The notes below the pieces were generated by a model. That model ran no database searches, was not told the origin of the DNA, and was given only the letters and a program-made list of their open reading frames with translations. 39,867 bases of DNA from Porphyromonadaceae bacterium UBA7332 (lineage in GTDB: Bacteria > Bacteroidota > Bacteroidia > Bacteroidales > UBA7332): positions 318,730 to 358,596 of the forward strand of contig DKPO01000016.1 of assembly GCA_002471225.1 (NCBI GenBank), written 5' to 3'. This document shows positions 24,464-34,235 of the stretch, in pieces. A program made the translations under genes and the position numbers. The stretch's first letter is position 1. Each line of letters opens with the position of its first letter.

Positions 24464-24517
24464 ATAAAAAAGGAGCAATAAGATCACTCAACTCTGATCT
24501 TATTGCTCCTTTTTTAT
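24464..24517 (+). terminator. Strong intrinsic terminator after the ROK regulator
   Basis: A 23-bp perfect stem (24464-24486 with 24495-24517) enclosing an 8-nt loop, with an A6 run leading in and a T6 run leading out. It begins 19 bp after the regulator stop. The A-run makes it usable on the minus strand too, though no minus gene ends here. Confidence 0.9.
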
Positions 24518-25058
24518 TTCTAAATATCTTTACTATACCAAAGACAAATCAGATAAATCCATATTAATCCCGCATATATCTACCAGTACTATATTATCAT
24601 ATAGACACAAATATAACCATTTCACTTTCTTTTTGAATTTCCCTAATCGCTCAGAATCGAATAAACAAAACAACCTTCCCCGATCTTTTATATAAGCCTG
24701 GGAACAACAATTACATACTTACCTGATATTCAACACAGTAAATCCAATCTATTTTTAAACCTTCGTCTTTTTATCCTGATACGTATATAAAATTAATTAG
24801 ATACGTATGTAAATATATTTTCATACGTATTAAAAGAAAAAGATACACCGCGAAATTCAAAAGATACGGTTTAAAAATTTAGAGATACGGCGTATAAATT
24901 TAGAGATTGACTGTAAAAAACAGAATATATCGTCAAAATCAATCAAAAAACAGAATTTTAAGCTCAAAGTACAATCTTGTTTCATCAAAAATACAAACAT
25001 CACATTTCTATCAAAAAGATAATATTTCAGCGTGTTTCGTAACAGACGACATAAACAG
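24518..25058. other. Intergenic region with a second copy of the ATACGTA/21-bp repeat module
   Basis: No convincing gene: short open frames here lack starts, signals or recognisable motifs. The first 260 bp hold nothing I can name. At 24799-24835 there is a 37-bp block matching 1470-1506 at 31 of 37 positions. It is followed by the 21-bp-phased array at 24842-24925. Downstream to 25058 the sequence is plain AT-rich DNA leading into a terminator for the minus-strand SusD gene. Confidence 0.65.
24842..24925. repeat. 21-bp tandem array with GATACGG boxes, copy 2
   Basis: Four degenerate units whose GAT boxes begin at 24842, 24863, 24884 and 24905, all exactly 21 bp apart. Two carry GATACGG, and AAATTTAGAGAT is repeated at 24875-24886 and 24896-24907. 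The plus-strand reading of the units (KDTPRNS, KDTV-stop, RDTAYKF) is interrupted by stops, so it is not coding now. Confidence 0.7.
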
Positions 25059-25108
25059 AAGAGAGTCTGTCATCTCAGTTTTCATAAACTGAAACAACAG
25101 ACTCTCTT
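25059..25108 (-). terminator. Hairpin terminator of the metalloprotease-SusC-SusD unit
   Basis: Arms AAGAGAGTCTGT (25059-25070) and 25097-25108 are perfect complements. An inner CAGTTT/AAACTG pair extends the structure. It lies 25 bp beyond the SusD stop on the minus strand. The following bases are only modestly U-rich, so efficiency is uncertain. Confidence 0.65.
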
Positions 25109-25133
25109 TCTTATATGCAATATGCTAAATAAA

Positions 25134-26459
25134 TCAGTCTTTCAACAATGGATTATTTGCTACAGCCGATTTAGGGAAACGAATCGTATATTTAGGATCG
25201 TTTTGCTCTAAAACAAACTCTGTAGTTCCGTTTGTCTTCACAATACGAGGTCTGGTCGTACGACGTAAATCAAACCATCTATGACCTTCAAGAGCTAACT
25301 CTCTTTGACGTTCGTCAGCAATCTCCCGGATTAAATCATCATGATTCAAAGCTTTTACGCGAGCTGATTCAGCAGTAAAGAACTCAGGTGTCAAACGTTT
25401 TTGTGTCAACGCTAACAAGAATTCTTTTGCTTGAGCATCTTTATTCAGATGAGCTGCAGCTTCAGCTGCAATCAAATACAACTCAGCAGTACGAATCTCT
25501 GACTTCTCAGGACCTCTAGCTCCCTTAGCTACTTTATAAGCACTACCGGATTTTCTGAAATATAGAGAAAAACGTTTATCCTCTTCTTTATTGTATTTAG
25601 ATACTAATTCTTCAGTAATAGGTTGATAATCCTGAATATCCATATCGACGAACTCAACTAAAGCCAAAATAGCTTCTTTTGATTCAAAATGATAAGGAGC
25701 TTTTGCTGATTGATCATTCAGATCTTCCAATTCAGGACGCATTGCTAGAACAGACTGCGCATTTACCAGTGCTTGTTCCCAATTATTCTGATACAAAGCA
25801 ACACGAGCTTTCAATGCTTGCAAAGATTCTTTAGAAAATCTATAGTTAATAGGAGCCGGTTGAGTTTGCTTTTGCATTCTGCGCTCAGCTTCCGCAATAT
25901 CACTATTGATTTGAGTATAAACATCTCCTAGTAAAGCACGCGGAAATTGTTGATCAATATCAATCTTCAAGCTCAATGGAATTGATTTCGAATTAACTGT
26001 TTCCGTAGAATATGGCTGCCCATAAATATTCACTAATGTAAAGTGCAAATAGGCACGCATAGCGTAAGCTTCAGCCACAACCTGAGCTATTGGCTCTGTC
26101 CCGTCATCTTTTATCTTTGATTGCTCTTCGATAATATGATTTGCATAGAATATCGAATTATAGAATTCATCATAATGATAATTCGTTGCTTTAGGATTAG
26201 GTGTCGCATCATTCCAGATACACAAATCAAAATAAGTATCGTAACTCCAGTCCCACTCAGTCGGAAGCAAAAGCTCATCTGTTCTTAAAGTTACAAGCTT
26301 CTTGTAAGGTGGAACTTTCTGATAAGAAGAAGTCATCAAAGCTCTGAAATCTTCCGTGTATTCAGGTATTACTTTTCCGACAGGCGTTACATCTAAGTAA
26401 TTGCATGACGAAAAAAATGTAGCACACAATACAAGTGCTGAATATAATGTTTTCTTCAT
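25134..26459 (-). CDS. SusD/RagB-family outer-membrane lipoprotein
   Basis: 441-residue surface lipoprotein with lipobox FSSC giving C19, followed by NYLDVTPVGKV. SusD-like helices are visible at DEFYNSIFYANHIIEE (about 100-115), AYAMRAYLHFTLVNIYGQPYS (about 130-150) and near the C terminus DERQRELALEGHRWFDLRRTTRP. It is shorter than NanU but within the range of the family. It is the last gene of the unit, 19 bp after the SusC gene. With a metalloprotease in the same transcript the ligand is more likely a peptide or glycopeptide than a plain polysaccharide. That is inference; no glycosidase is present in this unit. Confidence 0.9.
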   Translation of the reverse strand: MKKTLYSALVLCATFFSSCNYLDVTPVGKVIPEYTEDFRALMTSSYQKVPPYKKLVTLRTDELLLPTEWDWSYDTYFDLCIWNDATPNPKATNYHYDEFYNSIFYANHIIEEQSKIKDDGTEPIAQVVAEAYAMRAYLHFTLVNIYGQPYSTETVNSKSIPLSLKIDIDQQFPRALLGDVYTQINSDIAEAERRMQKQTQPAPINYRFSKESLQALKARVALYQNNWEQALVNAQSVLAMRPELEDLNDQSAKAPYHFESKEAILALVEFVDMDIQDYQPITEELVSKYNKEEDKRFSLYFRKSGSAYKVAKGARGPEKSEIRTAELYLIAAEAAAHLNKDAQAKEFLLALTQKRLTPEFFTAESARVKALNHDDLIREIADERQRELALEGHRWFDLRRTTRPRIVKTNGTTEFVLEQNDPKYTIRFPKSAVANNPLLKD

Positions 26460-26478
26460 TTTTTGTCTTTCTCTAAAA

Positions 26479-29400
26479 TTAGAATGTCATATTAACACCG
26501 ACTGAGAATGATTTCGGAATCGGTTGAGCATAAATGTTACCATAAGTTTCCGGATCAAAGAATCCTTTATAGCTTGTTCCAAACACAAATGGATTACGTG
26601 CTTCAAAGCTGAAACGGGCACTCGAGATAAATTTATTCTTCAAGACAGATTGTGGCAATGTATATCCCAGACGTATACTATTGATACGCATATAACTGAT
26701 TTCTTTGAACCAGATATCATAATTGCGGAATGAATTCGCCGGGTCCATACCGTACCATTGATAAACTGTATTGGCATCTCCGCCAGTAGTAGAATAGCCT
26801 AGTAAAGCTGGATATTTACCATTTGGATTTTCAGGACTCCAGATTTGCATTGCTTTATTCGGGAAATTCATACCACGATCCAACTCTGTTGGATTATAGA
26901 ACGGAGTCTCACGAACCATTTGTTTCAAACTGAAACTTGCAGAGATAGCTAAATCAAAGTCTTTATAACGGAATTTATTTACTAAACCTCCCGTAAACTT
27001 CGGATCTCCGTCACCCATGTAAGTGTACAAATCACGAAACTCCTGATGAGTCAGACCTGTTTGCAAAATACCCCAATCACCTTCCTGGATTTTGAAGAAT
27101 TCTTTAGCAGACATTTTCTTACCGTCTTTTTCGAACATCGGCAATCCGTTTTCATCCAAACCTGCAGTTTTAAGTGCAAACATTGCATTAACAGGATATC
27201 CTTTTAATGAAGGCTCGTACGAATTATCACGAATATTGATATCATCTACACATGAAATATTGCGTGAGAAGTTGAAATCCGTTGCCCATGTAAAATCTTT
27301 AGTCTTGATATTTACGGTAGACAATGACAATTCGAAACCTTTGTTAGAAACGGCAGCCCAGTTCATCGTTGTGAAAATGAATCCGTTTTCACCCGGAATG
27401 GCACGCATACCGATCAAATCATTACTATTTCTCCAGTAACCTTCTGCTGTCAGGTTAATACGCCCGTTCAATACACCGAAGTCTAAACCAACGTTAGTCG
27501 TAGATGTTCTTTCCCAACGTAAACGAGGGTTTGGCGGAGAGAGAACCGTAATAATTGACTCGTTATTATCCGGCAGAATAGATGTATTTCCCCATTCGCC
27601 TAACAACAAAGGTGAAGTATTTTTATCAATATTACCTTGTACACCGTAAGATCCTCTTAATTTCAGGTTAGATAACCAGCTTACGTTGCGCAAGAACTCT
27701 TCGCGATTCGCATTCCAAGCACCCGAAATAGACCATAACGGTAAATATCTTGTACGAGGGTCAACACCAATCAAGTCAGATCCGTCAAAACGAACACTTC
27801 CGAACATCGTATAACGATTATCATACGTATAAGAAGCTGTCGCATAATAAGAAAGGAATCTGTTTGTATTCAGATTCTTTTGATATTGTTTGAAACGTGC
27901 ACTGTTAATTGTCGACTGAGAAATACCCTCCGGAAATATAAGCGGTTTAGTAGTCAATGTGCGGGCATCGTATCCAAAACCTTTTGTATGGATGTCTGTC
28001 ATTGAATTGCTACGCATCTCAAAACCTGCCATCATATCAACATCATGCACTTCATTAAATCGTTTCGAATACTCAGCTTGAGTACGGAAAGTATATTGCA
28101 TAAAGTCACTGTTCCAGTTCTGAATTACTCCACCATCAGGCAAGAAATATTTCTGAGTATTACTTGGCTTCTCTGTATAGCGAGTTGATTCTCTGTACTT
28201 ACGAGTGAAGTATGTTTCTTTATCTGCAAATTTCTCAGTTGAATTTTTATCATATTGCAAACCAAACTGAGCAGATACTTTTAATCCACTGAATATATTA
28301 TAATCAAGATTAAAAACTCCTTTCAATGATGTCGTATTCAGCTCGTAATTCGTATTACTTAGCTCTTCATCAAAGTTATATGGCAAGTAGCGATTATCAT
28401 ACCCATCAATATCCTGATCGTATGCATAAGAGCCATCCTCATTATAAAGTGTTGCATAAGGATTTACAGTACGCGAATATCTTGCAGGATTTGTAAAGGC
28501 ATCTGTATCGGTAATATAAGATGTGCGTTTACTCTGGCTACCGAAAATACCGACATTCAATTTTAATTTCTTTGAAATCTGAAAATCAGTATTCGATGTA
28601 AGATTAAAACGGTCGAATCCTGTTCCCTTCGTTGTTCCTTGTTCATTGTAATAACCAGCCGAAACATAGTAATTAGCAATATCTCCACCACCCGAAATAC
28701 TTACACCGTACTGTTGGTTCAATGTAGGACGATACAACTCTTTGCCCCAATCGATGCCCGCTCCACGAAGATTATTGATTTCCGTTTGTGCTGATTGAGA
28801 AAGTGCCCCGAAACCACCCTGACGGTAAGCATCCAGCTCTCCATATTTAGCAAGAATACGTGAAACAGAACCTTTAGTTGATCTGAAATCAAGATCTGAA
28901 CGTTGCGCCATTCCTAATTCGAAATCAACCTTCTGAGATGCATTCATCAGATCCAGTTTTGAGAAATCAGGACGCAAAGTATAGAAAGTTGCAGCATTAA
29001 CATTCACTTTCAAGCTTCCTTTTTTACCACGCTTGGTTGTTACCACGATAACACCGTTTGCTGCTCTCGCTCCATAAATAGCTGTAGCGGCAGCATCTTT
29101 CAAAATCGTGATATCTGCAATATCTTCAGGATTCAAACCTGCAATTGAAACATTTGTCAGGTTATCAATATTATCTTTTCCTAAATCTTTAGGAGCATCA
29201 TTACCTTCCAAAGGTACACCATCAATTACCCACAACGGATCTGCCGAGCCATTTAAAGATACCGTACCACGAATACGAATTTTATTCGCAGCACCGGGAC
29301 CACCGTTTGTTGCTGTAGAAACTACACCGGCAATTTGTCCTTCCAATAATTGGTGTACACTCGAAACCCCTGCTTGTGCTATCTCTGACATATCAACTTT

Positions 29401-29790
29401 TTGAATAGCTGAAGTCATTTTGCGTTTTTCAATTTTTTGGTATCCCGTCACAACAACATCCTGCAATTGCTTTGAGTCTGATTCTAAAGCAACTGTAAAT
29501 TGTGAACCTTTCGAAATATCGATTTTCTTCACTTCGTATCCGATATAGCTTACCAACAAATGCTTAACCGCTTTTGGTAAAACAAAAGAAAATGCACCGT
29601 CAGCATCGGTAACTGTCCCCTGAGGATTGTAGTCTAACGCAATTCCATCTTTTGGATCAATGAAAACAGTAGCCCCGATAAGGGTTTCTTTGGTTTCCTG
29701 ATCTATTACTTTCCCCGATACTGTTTTTGTCGATTGAGCAAAAACAGTAATCGGTAAAATAAGAGTCAAAAGAAATAAGATTCTCTTCAT
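26479..29790 (-). CDS. SusC/RagA-family TonB-dependent outer-membrane transporter
   Basis: 1103 residues. Signal peptide about 1-18 (ITVFAQ), carboxypeptidase-regulatory-like domain about 22-105 (VSGKVIDQETKETLIGATVFI, GTVTDADGAFSF), plug about 110-250 with QDVVVTGYQKIEKRK and the signature DAAATAIYGARAANGVIVVTTK, then a barrel ending SFSVGVNMTF. There is no STN signalling extension. It pairs with the SusD encoded 19 bp downstream. RagA-type SusC proteins import peptides, and the metalloprotease directly upstream in the transcript makes a peptide substrate plausible. Ligand not determinable from sequence. Confidence 0.92.
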   Translation of the reverse strand: MKRILFLLTLILPITVFAQSTKTVSGKVIDQETKETLIGATVFIDPKDGIALDYNPQGTVTDADGAFSFVLPKAVKHLLVSYIGYEVKKIDISKGSQFTVALESDSKQLQDVVVTGYQKIEKRKMTSAIQKVDMSEIAQAGVSSVHQLLEGQIAGVVSTATNGGPGAANKIRIRGTVSLNGSADPLWVIDGVPLEGNDAPKDLGKDNIDNLTNVSIAGLNPEDIADITILKDAAATAIYGARAANGVIVVTTKRGKKGSLKVNVNAATFYTLRPDFSKLDLMNASQKVDFELGMAQRSDLDFRSTKGSVSRILAKYGELDAYRQGGFGALSQSAQTEINNLRGAGIDWGKELYRPTLNQQYGVSISGGGDIANYYVSAGYYNEQGTTKGTGFDRFNLTSNTDFQISKKLKLNVGIFGSQSKRTSYITDTDAFTNPARYSRTVNPYATLYNEDGSYAYDQDIDGYDNRYLPYNFDEELSNTNYELNTTSLKGVFNLDYNIFSGLKVSAQFGLQYDKNSTEKFADKETYFTRKYRESTRYTEKPSNTQKYFLPDGGVIQNWNSDFMQYTFRTQAEYSKRFNEVHDVDMMAGFEMRSNSMTDIHTKGFGYDARTLTTKPLIFPEGISQSTINSARFKQYQKNLNTNRFLSYYATASYTYDNRYTMFGSVRFDGSDLIGVDPRTRYLPLWSISGAWNANREEFLRNVSWLSNLKLRGSYGVQGNIDKNTSPLLLGEWGNTSILPDNNESIITVLSPPNPRLRWERTSTTNVGLDFGVLNGRINLTAEGYWRNSNDLIGMRAIPGENGFIFTTMNWAAVSNKGFELSLSTVNIKTKDFTWATDFNFSRNISCVDDINIRDNSYEPSLKGYPVNAMFALKTAGLDENGLPMFEKDGKKMSAKEFFKIQEGDWGILQTGLTHQEFRDLYTYMGDGDPKFTGGLVNKFRYKDFDLAISASFSLKQMVRETPFYNPTELDRGMNFPNKAMQIWSPENPNGKYPALLGYSTTGGDANTVYQWYGMDPANSFRNYDIWFKEISYMRINSIRLGYTLPQSVLKNKFISSARFSFEARNPFVFGTSYKGFFDPETYGNIYAQPIPKSFSVGVNMTF

Positions 29791-29822
29791 CTTTAGTTAA
29801 TAGTGTTATTATAAGTTGTGTA

Positions 29823-32411
29823 TTATTTTATATTTAATGCTTCTTTGATACGCACTTCCAGATCCTGATAATGATTACGTGTCGATACATCCCCACTATT
29901 TTTTCTTGAACGAACCAATTCCAATACACGGAAAAGAGTACCTCTTTTCACTGAAACTGCTTCAGACACACGATTCATCGCTGTGTAATTCAAATTCGTA
30001 GCCGAATAATCAGGTCTTGGCATCATTTCAAAATGCGCTGCATGAGAAGAAGCTAACGAACAACAAGCTCTTTGGCATGAAACTTCATTGCGAATTGCTT
30101 TTTTAGTAGTCTTCTCTACTGCTTTATTAGAACTTACAATGATTGCATCAAGGAAGTTTTTCTGTGTCATTCTTTCATGCAAAGTCAGATTTTTGCCTGC
30201 AATAGAACTTTTGAAAATTGCTTTGTAGATATCATCAAACATATCTTCAGGCATATAAGTCTTTTCTTTGCCAAGCTGAGCCTCTGTTTCGTACATGCGA
30301 AGTAAACGCTCGTCTTTCAACAGATTGTAGAATGTCGCGTATTGCAATTCGCGCGCTACGTTATATGGAGAATATTCAACATCACCCATCGGAGCTTCTT
30401 GAATTGTATAGCTTTTTTTCCATACAGGATCATTGAATAACCAGTCCGGAACGATAAAGATTTCATCAATAAGATACTTAACAGCTTCTTTTTGTTTCGC
30501 TTTATCAATCGGTACGTAACGATCGATATTGTTTCCTTTTACTACATTGTTTATATGGAAACCGCCGACATTTGCCATTACATGATCGCCGTACATCTGC
30601 CATTGATTAAGAACTCCCATAAGAAGTTTTCCGGCTTCGGCATAAGTTTCGCCTTCTGTACCTGTCCATTCTATAATGTTCGGAACGATTCGTTTCAGAT
30701 TCGCGATACCATATTTTCCGGCTTTGATTGCGTCGTCTCCCAAGTCTTCGGATTGAGAACGCGGATCAATACAGTTTTTAGGGTCTTGCGTTTCACCATA
30801 GAAATAATATGGATTGTCTTCGTGTTTACGAATCCACTCATTCAAAATCGGCAACTCTTCTTGCGGAGTTTTTGTATCAAGGAATCTGTATGCCCATTCT
30901 ATAGCAAACTTATCATAGATACCTACTACAGGATTAAGCGAAGTAACACCGTCTCCCGGTTGTGCCACATAATTGAAACGGGCATAATCCATAATAGAAG
31001 AAGATGTACCCATTTTCTTAGTGAAAGACTCTGAGCGTAATGAATCTACCGGGTATGAGCTGGAAGCTCCCATATTATGGGTCAAACCAAATGTGTGTCC
31101 TAACTCGTGAGAAGATACAAAACGAATAGCCTCTCCCATTGCTTTTTCACTTAAAACATTCGGTCTGAATTCCGGATAAGTTGCACTTAACTGTACACGT
31201 AACCAAGAATGAATCGCTGTCATAACATTATGCCACCAAACAACGTCTGCTTCGATAATTTCGCCTGAACGTGGATCGATAATGGATGGCCCCATTGCGT
31301 TAGCTCTGGCAGATGCCGCATAAGTAATCACATTATAGCGTACATCATCCAAGTCGAAATCTTTCATATCTTCGGTTACACGTTTTACCTGAATGGCATT
31401 TTTGAAACCTGCTTGTCTGAAAGCTTCTTCCCAATCCGTAACACCGGCCATGATATAATCTTGCCATTGTGTAGGAGTAGATGGGTCGATATAGAAAAGA
31501 ATAGGTTTAACAGGCTCTACCAATTCACCTTTCAGATAACGTTCTTTATCTTCAGGTTTCGGCTCCAGACGCCATCTGTTTACCAATTGTCTTTTCTCTA
31601 CTTTTTGCTGCAAGTCATTGAAATACCAATGCTCTGTAGTAAAGAATCCTACTCTCGGATCATTGAAGCGTGGTTTCATCGGTTCTTTTGAAAGCAATAC
31701 TAAATTTGTAGTAGTATTCACACTCAAAGGAATTACTTTTCCACCTTCTGTGTATGTAGTAGATAATACCGATTTAACGATCACGTTATTTGGAAAAGAT
31801 TTGATCGATTCGATCTTTGAAAAATCTTTTTTCGGAGATCCTCCTAAAGAGATTCCATTATATAGGTCATTGAACGTCTTTTCTGATCCGTCAAATACTT
31901 TATTTACTTTGATCAATATTGAAGAATCGGCACTGTACCCTTCAATCGGGAACGTTTCGAATACGGATTCTACAAAGTTATCTTTGACAGACGCTGCTAT
32001 CGCATCATCTTCTTTAACCGTAATCATTGGATTAATCGTCTTAACCCATACTTTTTTCAGTTCTTTATCGAGATGAAAACGTATCAGTTTGTTCTCATAA
32101 TTCATCCCTTTATTCAATCCTGCGTCATTCAAATCAAAAGGAACTCCCGAAACTTTATTTACAATTAAAATATCGCGACCCAATAGTGAGTCCGGTATTT
32201 CAAAGTAGTAGTCTCCTTTTACCTTGTGGATTTTGAACATTCCATCCTGCGAGGTAGCTCCTTTTAAAGCCTTGTCATAGTCTGTTTCTTTTTTAGAATC
32301 AACTTGATCAATCTTCTTTCTTTTAGCAAACAATCCTCTTTGTGCACTTACAGGTAATGTACTCAATGAAAGAGTAAGTGATAAAAGAGTTAAGCAAACT
32401 TTTTTATTCAT
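29823..32411 (-). CDS. Secreted zinc-dependent metalloprotease (metzincin; DUF5118/DUF5117/DUF4953 type)
   Basis: 862-residue secreted protein with a signal peptide about 1-23 (STLPVSAQ). The zinc site is H435-E436-x2-H439-x5-H445 in SSHELGHTFGLTHN, the extended HExxHxxGxxH motif of metzincins, with a Met-turn candidate at M474 (SSIMDYAR). The N-terminal 300 residues match the style of the DUF5118/DUF5117 regions seen in Bacteroidetes zinc-dependent metalloproteases (YFEIPDSLLGRDILIVNKVSG, WRLEPKPEDKERYLKGELVEPVKPI). The C-terminal third is helical. It is probably periplasmic or surface-exposed and produces peptides taken up by the SusC/SusD encoded downstream. First gene of the unit, with 32 bp to the SusC start. 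Family call confident; substrate unknown. Confidence 0.88.
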   Translation of the reverse strand: MNKKVCLTLLSLTLSLSTLPVSAQRGLFAKRKKIDQVDSKKETDYDKALKGATSQDGMFKIHKVKGDYYFEIPDSLLGRDILIVNKVSGVPFDLNDAGLNKGMNYENKLIRFHLDKELKKVWVKTINPMITVKEDDAIAASVKDNFVESVFETFPIEGYSADSSILIKVNKVFDGSEKTFNDLYNGISLGGSPKKDFSKIESIKSFPNNVIVKSVLSTTYTEGGKVIPLSVNTTTNLVLLSKEPMKPRFNDPRVGFFTTEHWYFNDLQQKVEKRQLVNRWRLEPKPEDKERYLKGELVEPVKPILFYIDPSTPTQWQDYIMAGVTDWEEAFRQAGFKNAIQVKRVTEDMKDFDLDDVRYNVITYAASARANAMGPSIIDPRSGEIIEADVVWWHNVMTAIHSWLRVQLSATYPEFRPNVLSEKAMGEAIRFVSSHELGHTFGLTHNMGASSSYPVDSLRSESFTKKMGTSSSIMDYARFNYVAQPGDGVTSLNPVVGIYDKFAIEWAYRFLDTKTPQEELPILNEWIRKHEDNPYYFYGETQDPKNCIDPRSQSEDLGDDAIKAGKYGIANLKRIVPNIIEWTGTEGETYAEAGKLLMGVLNQWQMYGDHVMANVGGFHINNVVKGNNIDRYVPIDKAKQKEAVKYLIDEIFIVPDWLFNDPVWKKSYTIQEAPMGDVEYSPYNVARELQYATFYNLLKDERLLRMYETEAQLGKEKTYMPEDMFDDIYKAIFKSSIAGKNLTLHERMTQKNFLDAIIVSSNKAVEKTTKKAIRNEVSCQRACCSLASSHAAHFEMMPRPDYSATNLNYTAMNRVSEAVSVKRGTLFRVLELVRSRKNSGDVSTRNHYQDLEVRIKEALNIK

Positions 32412-32686
32412 CTTCGATATTTTGGTTTTTATTCAACTTCAAAAGAAATGAAGTACAATATAAAGTCGATATAATAGTGAGAGTTTATATTTATACAATT
32501 AAAAACTATGACACTGTTTTAATTATACCTATTAGACTAACTTTATTCTGTATTATTGTCTTATGACGGTAATCTGTTAAACTTTTTTTCTCTGTGTGTT
32601 GTTAGTGTATCGGATCAAAAGAAAAATTGAATTATTGATTTCAATCCAACTATGAATATCCTAACAATCGATTTTAATTCATATTA

Positions 32687-32694
32687 CAAAGATA
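32687..32694 (-). promoter_or_regulatory. Candidate promoter core (TATCTTTG) for the metalloprotease-SusC-SusD unit
   Basis: On the minus strand TATCTTTG is a perfect TAnnTTTG -7 element in an otherwise gene-free gap. No TTG was found 17-23 bp upstream. If used, the mRNA leader would be about 270 nt. Confidence 0.4.
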
Positions 32695-32819
32695 CGATAT
32701 TCGGAAAGATAGAAATACTTAAAATTGTAATCAGAGATTTCGGAATAGATAAACCATATTAAAAAATAGAGACGTTTAATAAGAAATTCTCTTATATATT
32801 AGAAAGTGTATATAAAACA

Positions 32820-32849
32820 AAAAGCCACTCTTTATACAGAGTGGCTTTT
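32820..32849 (-). terminator. Intrinsic terminator after der
   Basis: A 12-bp perfect stem (AAAAGCCACTCT at 32820-32831 with 32838-32849) and 6-nt loop, 24 bp beyond the der stop. On the minus strand it is followed by TTTTTGTTTT. It closes the fabH-era-DUF4403-der unit. Confidence 0.88.
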
Positions 32850-32873
32850 ATTGTATATTTATAATACTATATA

Positions 32874-34199
32874 CTATTTCTCGCGTACATAGATATTAAT
32901 CGGAGTACCTGTGAAATCCCAGTTCGCACGCACCTTGTTTTCCAAAAAGCGCTTATAAGGATCTTTTACCCATTGTGGTAAGTTACAGAAAAATACGAAA
33001 CTTGGTACAGCTGTATCTTTAAGCTGCGTTACATATTTAATCTTAATATATTTACCTTTATGTGCCGGTGGTGGATAATTATCGATCAATGGTAAGAAGA
33101 ACTCATTCAACTTACTTGTCGAAATACGAGTTGATCTGTTTTTGTAAACTTCAACAGCAGTTTCAAGAACTTTGAAAATTCTTTGCTTTGTCATTGCTGA
33201 AGTAAAGATGATCGGGAAGTCAACGAATGGAGCAAAACGATCACGGATCGCTCTTTCAAATTCAGTGATTGCCTTTTGAGATTTATCCTCAACCAAATCC
33301 CACTTATTGATACAAACTACTAATCCTTTTTTATTCTTTTGAATTAACTGGAAGATGTTCATATCCTGACTTTCAATACCGCGTGTAGCATCAATCATCA
33401 AAATACAGATATCTGCATTTTCGATTGCCCGGATTGAACGAATTACTGAGAAGTACTCTAAGTCTTCCGTTACTTTTCCTTTTTTACGGATACCTGCCGT
33501 ATCTACTAAGTAAAAGTCAAAGTTGAATTTATTGTAACGTGTATAAATAGAATCTCTGGTCGTACCAGCTATATCTGTAACAATATTTCTATCTTCACCG
33601 ATAAATGCATTTACGATAGAAGATTTACCTGCGTTCGGACGACCAACGATCGCAAAACGTGGAATGTTATCAACCTCTGCTTCTTCAACAACTACCGTTT
33701 CAGCTTTCGGAAACTGATCAACAACTAAATCAAGGAAGTCACCTGTCCCTGAACCATTGATAGCTGATAATGGAATTGGCTCATCCAAACCTAAAGACCA
33801 GAATTCAGATGCCTGGTATTGCAAGTCATAGTTGTCTGCTTTATTTGCAACCAACAATACTTTTTTATTCGATTGACGCAAAGTTTGAGCAACCATCTGG
33901 TCAAGGTCTGTAATACCATTCATAACATCAACTACGAATAGAATCACATCAGCTTCTTCCATAGCAATGGATACTTGCTTATTGATTTCTTCTTCGAAAA
34001 TGTCTTCAGAGTTTACCACCCATCCACCAGTGTCGATTACAGAAAACTCATGTCCGCACCATTCAACTTTACCGTAATGGCGGTCACGTGTAGTACCGGC
34101 TTGCTCATTAACGATAGCCTGACGAGTTTTTGTAAGACGGTTGAAAAGAGTCGATTTACCCACATTTGGGCGACCAACTATTGCAACTATATTTCCCAT
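32874..34199 (-). CDS. der: Ribosome-biogenesis GTPase Der (EngA)
   Basis: 441-residue tandem GTPase needed for 50S subunit assembly. The first G domain has GRPNVGKST (9-17), DTGG and NKAD. The second begins with GRPNAGKSS near residue 183 and has DTAGIRKKGK and NKWDLVED. A KH-like C-terminal domain follows (PPPAHKGKYIKIKYVTQ). All motifs are intact and the length is normal. Last gene of the unit, 36 bp after a DUF4403 gene and followed by a terminator. In many Bacteroidales der directly follows era; here a secreted protein gene sits between them. Confidence 0.97.
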   Translation of the reverse strand: MGNIVAIVGRPNVGKSTLFNRLTKTRQAIVNEQAGTTRDRHYGKVEWCGHEFSVIDTGGWVVNSEDIFEEEINKQVSIAMEEADVILFVVDVMNGITDLDQMVAQTLRQSNKKVLLVANKADNYDLQYQASEFWSLGLDEPIPLSAINGSGTGDFLDLVVDQFPKAETVVVEEAEVDNIPRFAIVGRPNAGKSSIVNAFIGEDRNIVTDIAGTTRDSIYTRYNKFNFDFYLVDTAGIRKKGKVTEDLEYFSVIRSIRAIENADICILMIDATRGIESQDMNIFQLIQKNKKGLVVCINKWDLVEDKSQKAITEFERAIRDRFAPFVDFPIIFTSAMTKQRIFKVLETAVEVYKNRSTRISTSKLNEFFLPLIDNYPPPAHKGKYIKIKYVTQLKDTAVPSFVFFCNLPQWVKDPYKRFLENKVRANWDFTGTPINIYVREK

Positions 34200-34235
34200 A
34201 TAATTATTTTGAATTTTTTCTTGTGATGACGAAGA

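Larger units (their letters stand above)
32412..32873. other. Intergenic region with long leader of the metalloprotease unit and der terminator
   Basis: A 462-bp gap with no gene seen. It contains the der terminator at its right end, a candidate promoter core at 32687-32694 reading leftwards, and about 275 bp between that core and the metalloprotease start. No recognisable riboswitch or repeat was identified in the leader. Confidence 0.55.

Noticed and set aside
24907..25092. 61-codon plus-strand frame in the gap before the second SusD gene
   Set aside because: Low-complexity composition, begins inside the repeat array and ends in the terminator hairpin; no ribosome-binding or promoter signal.
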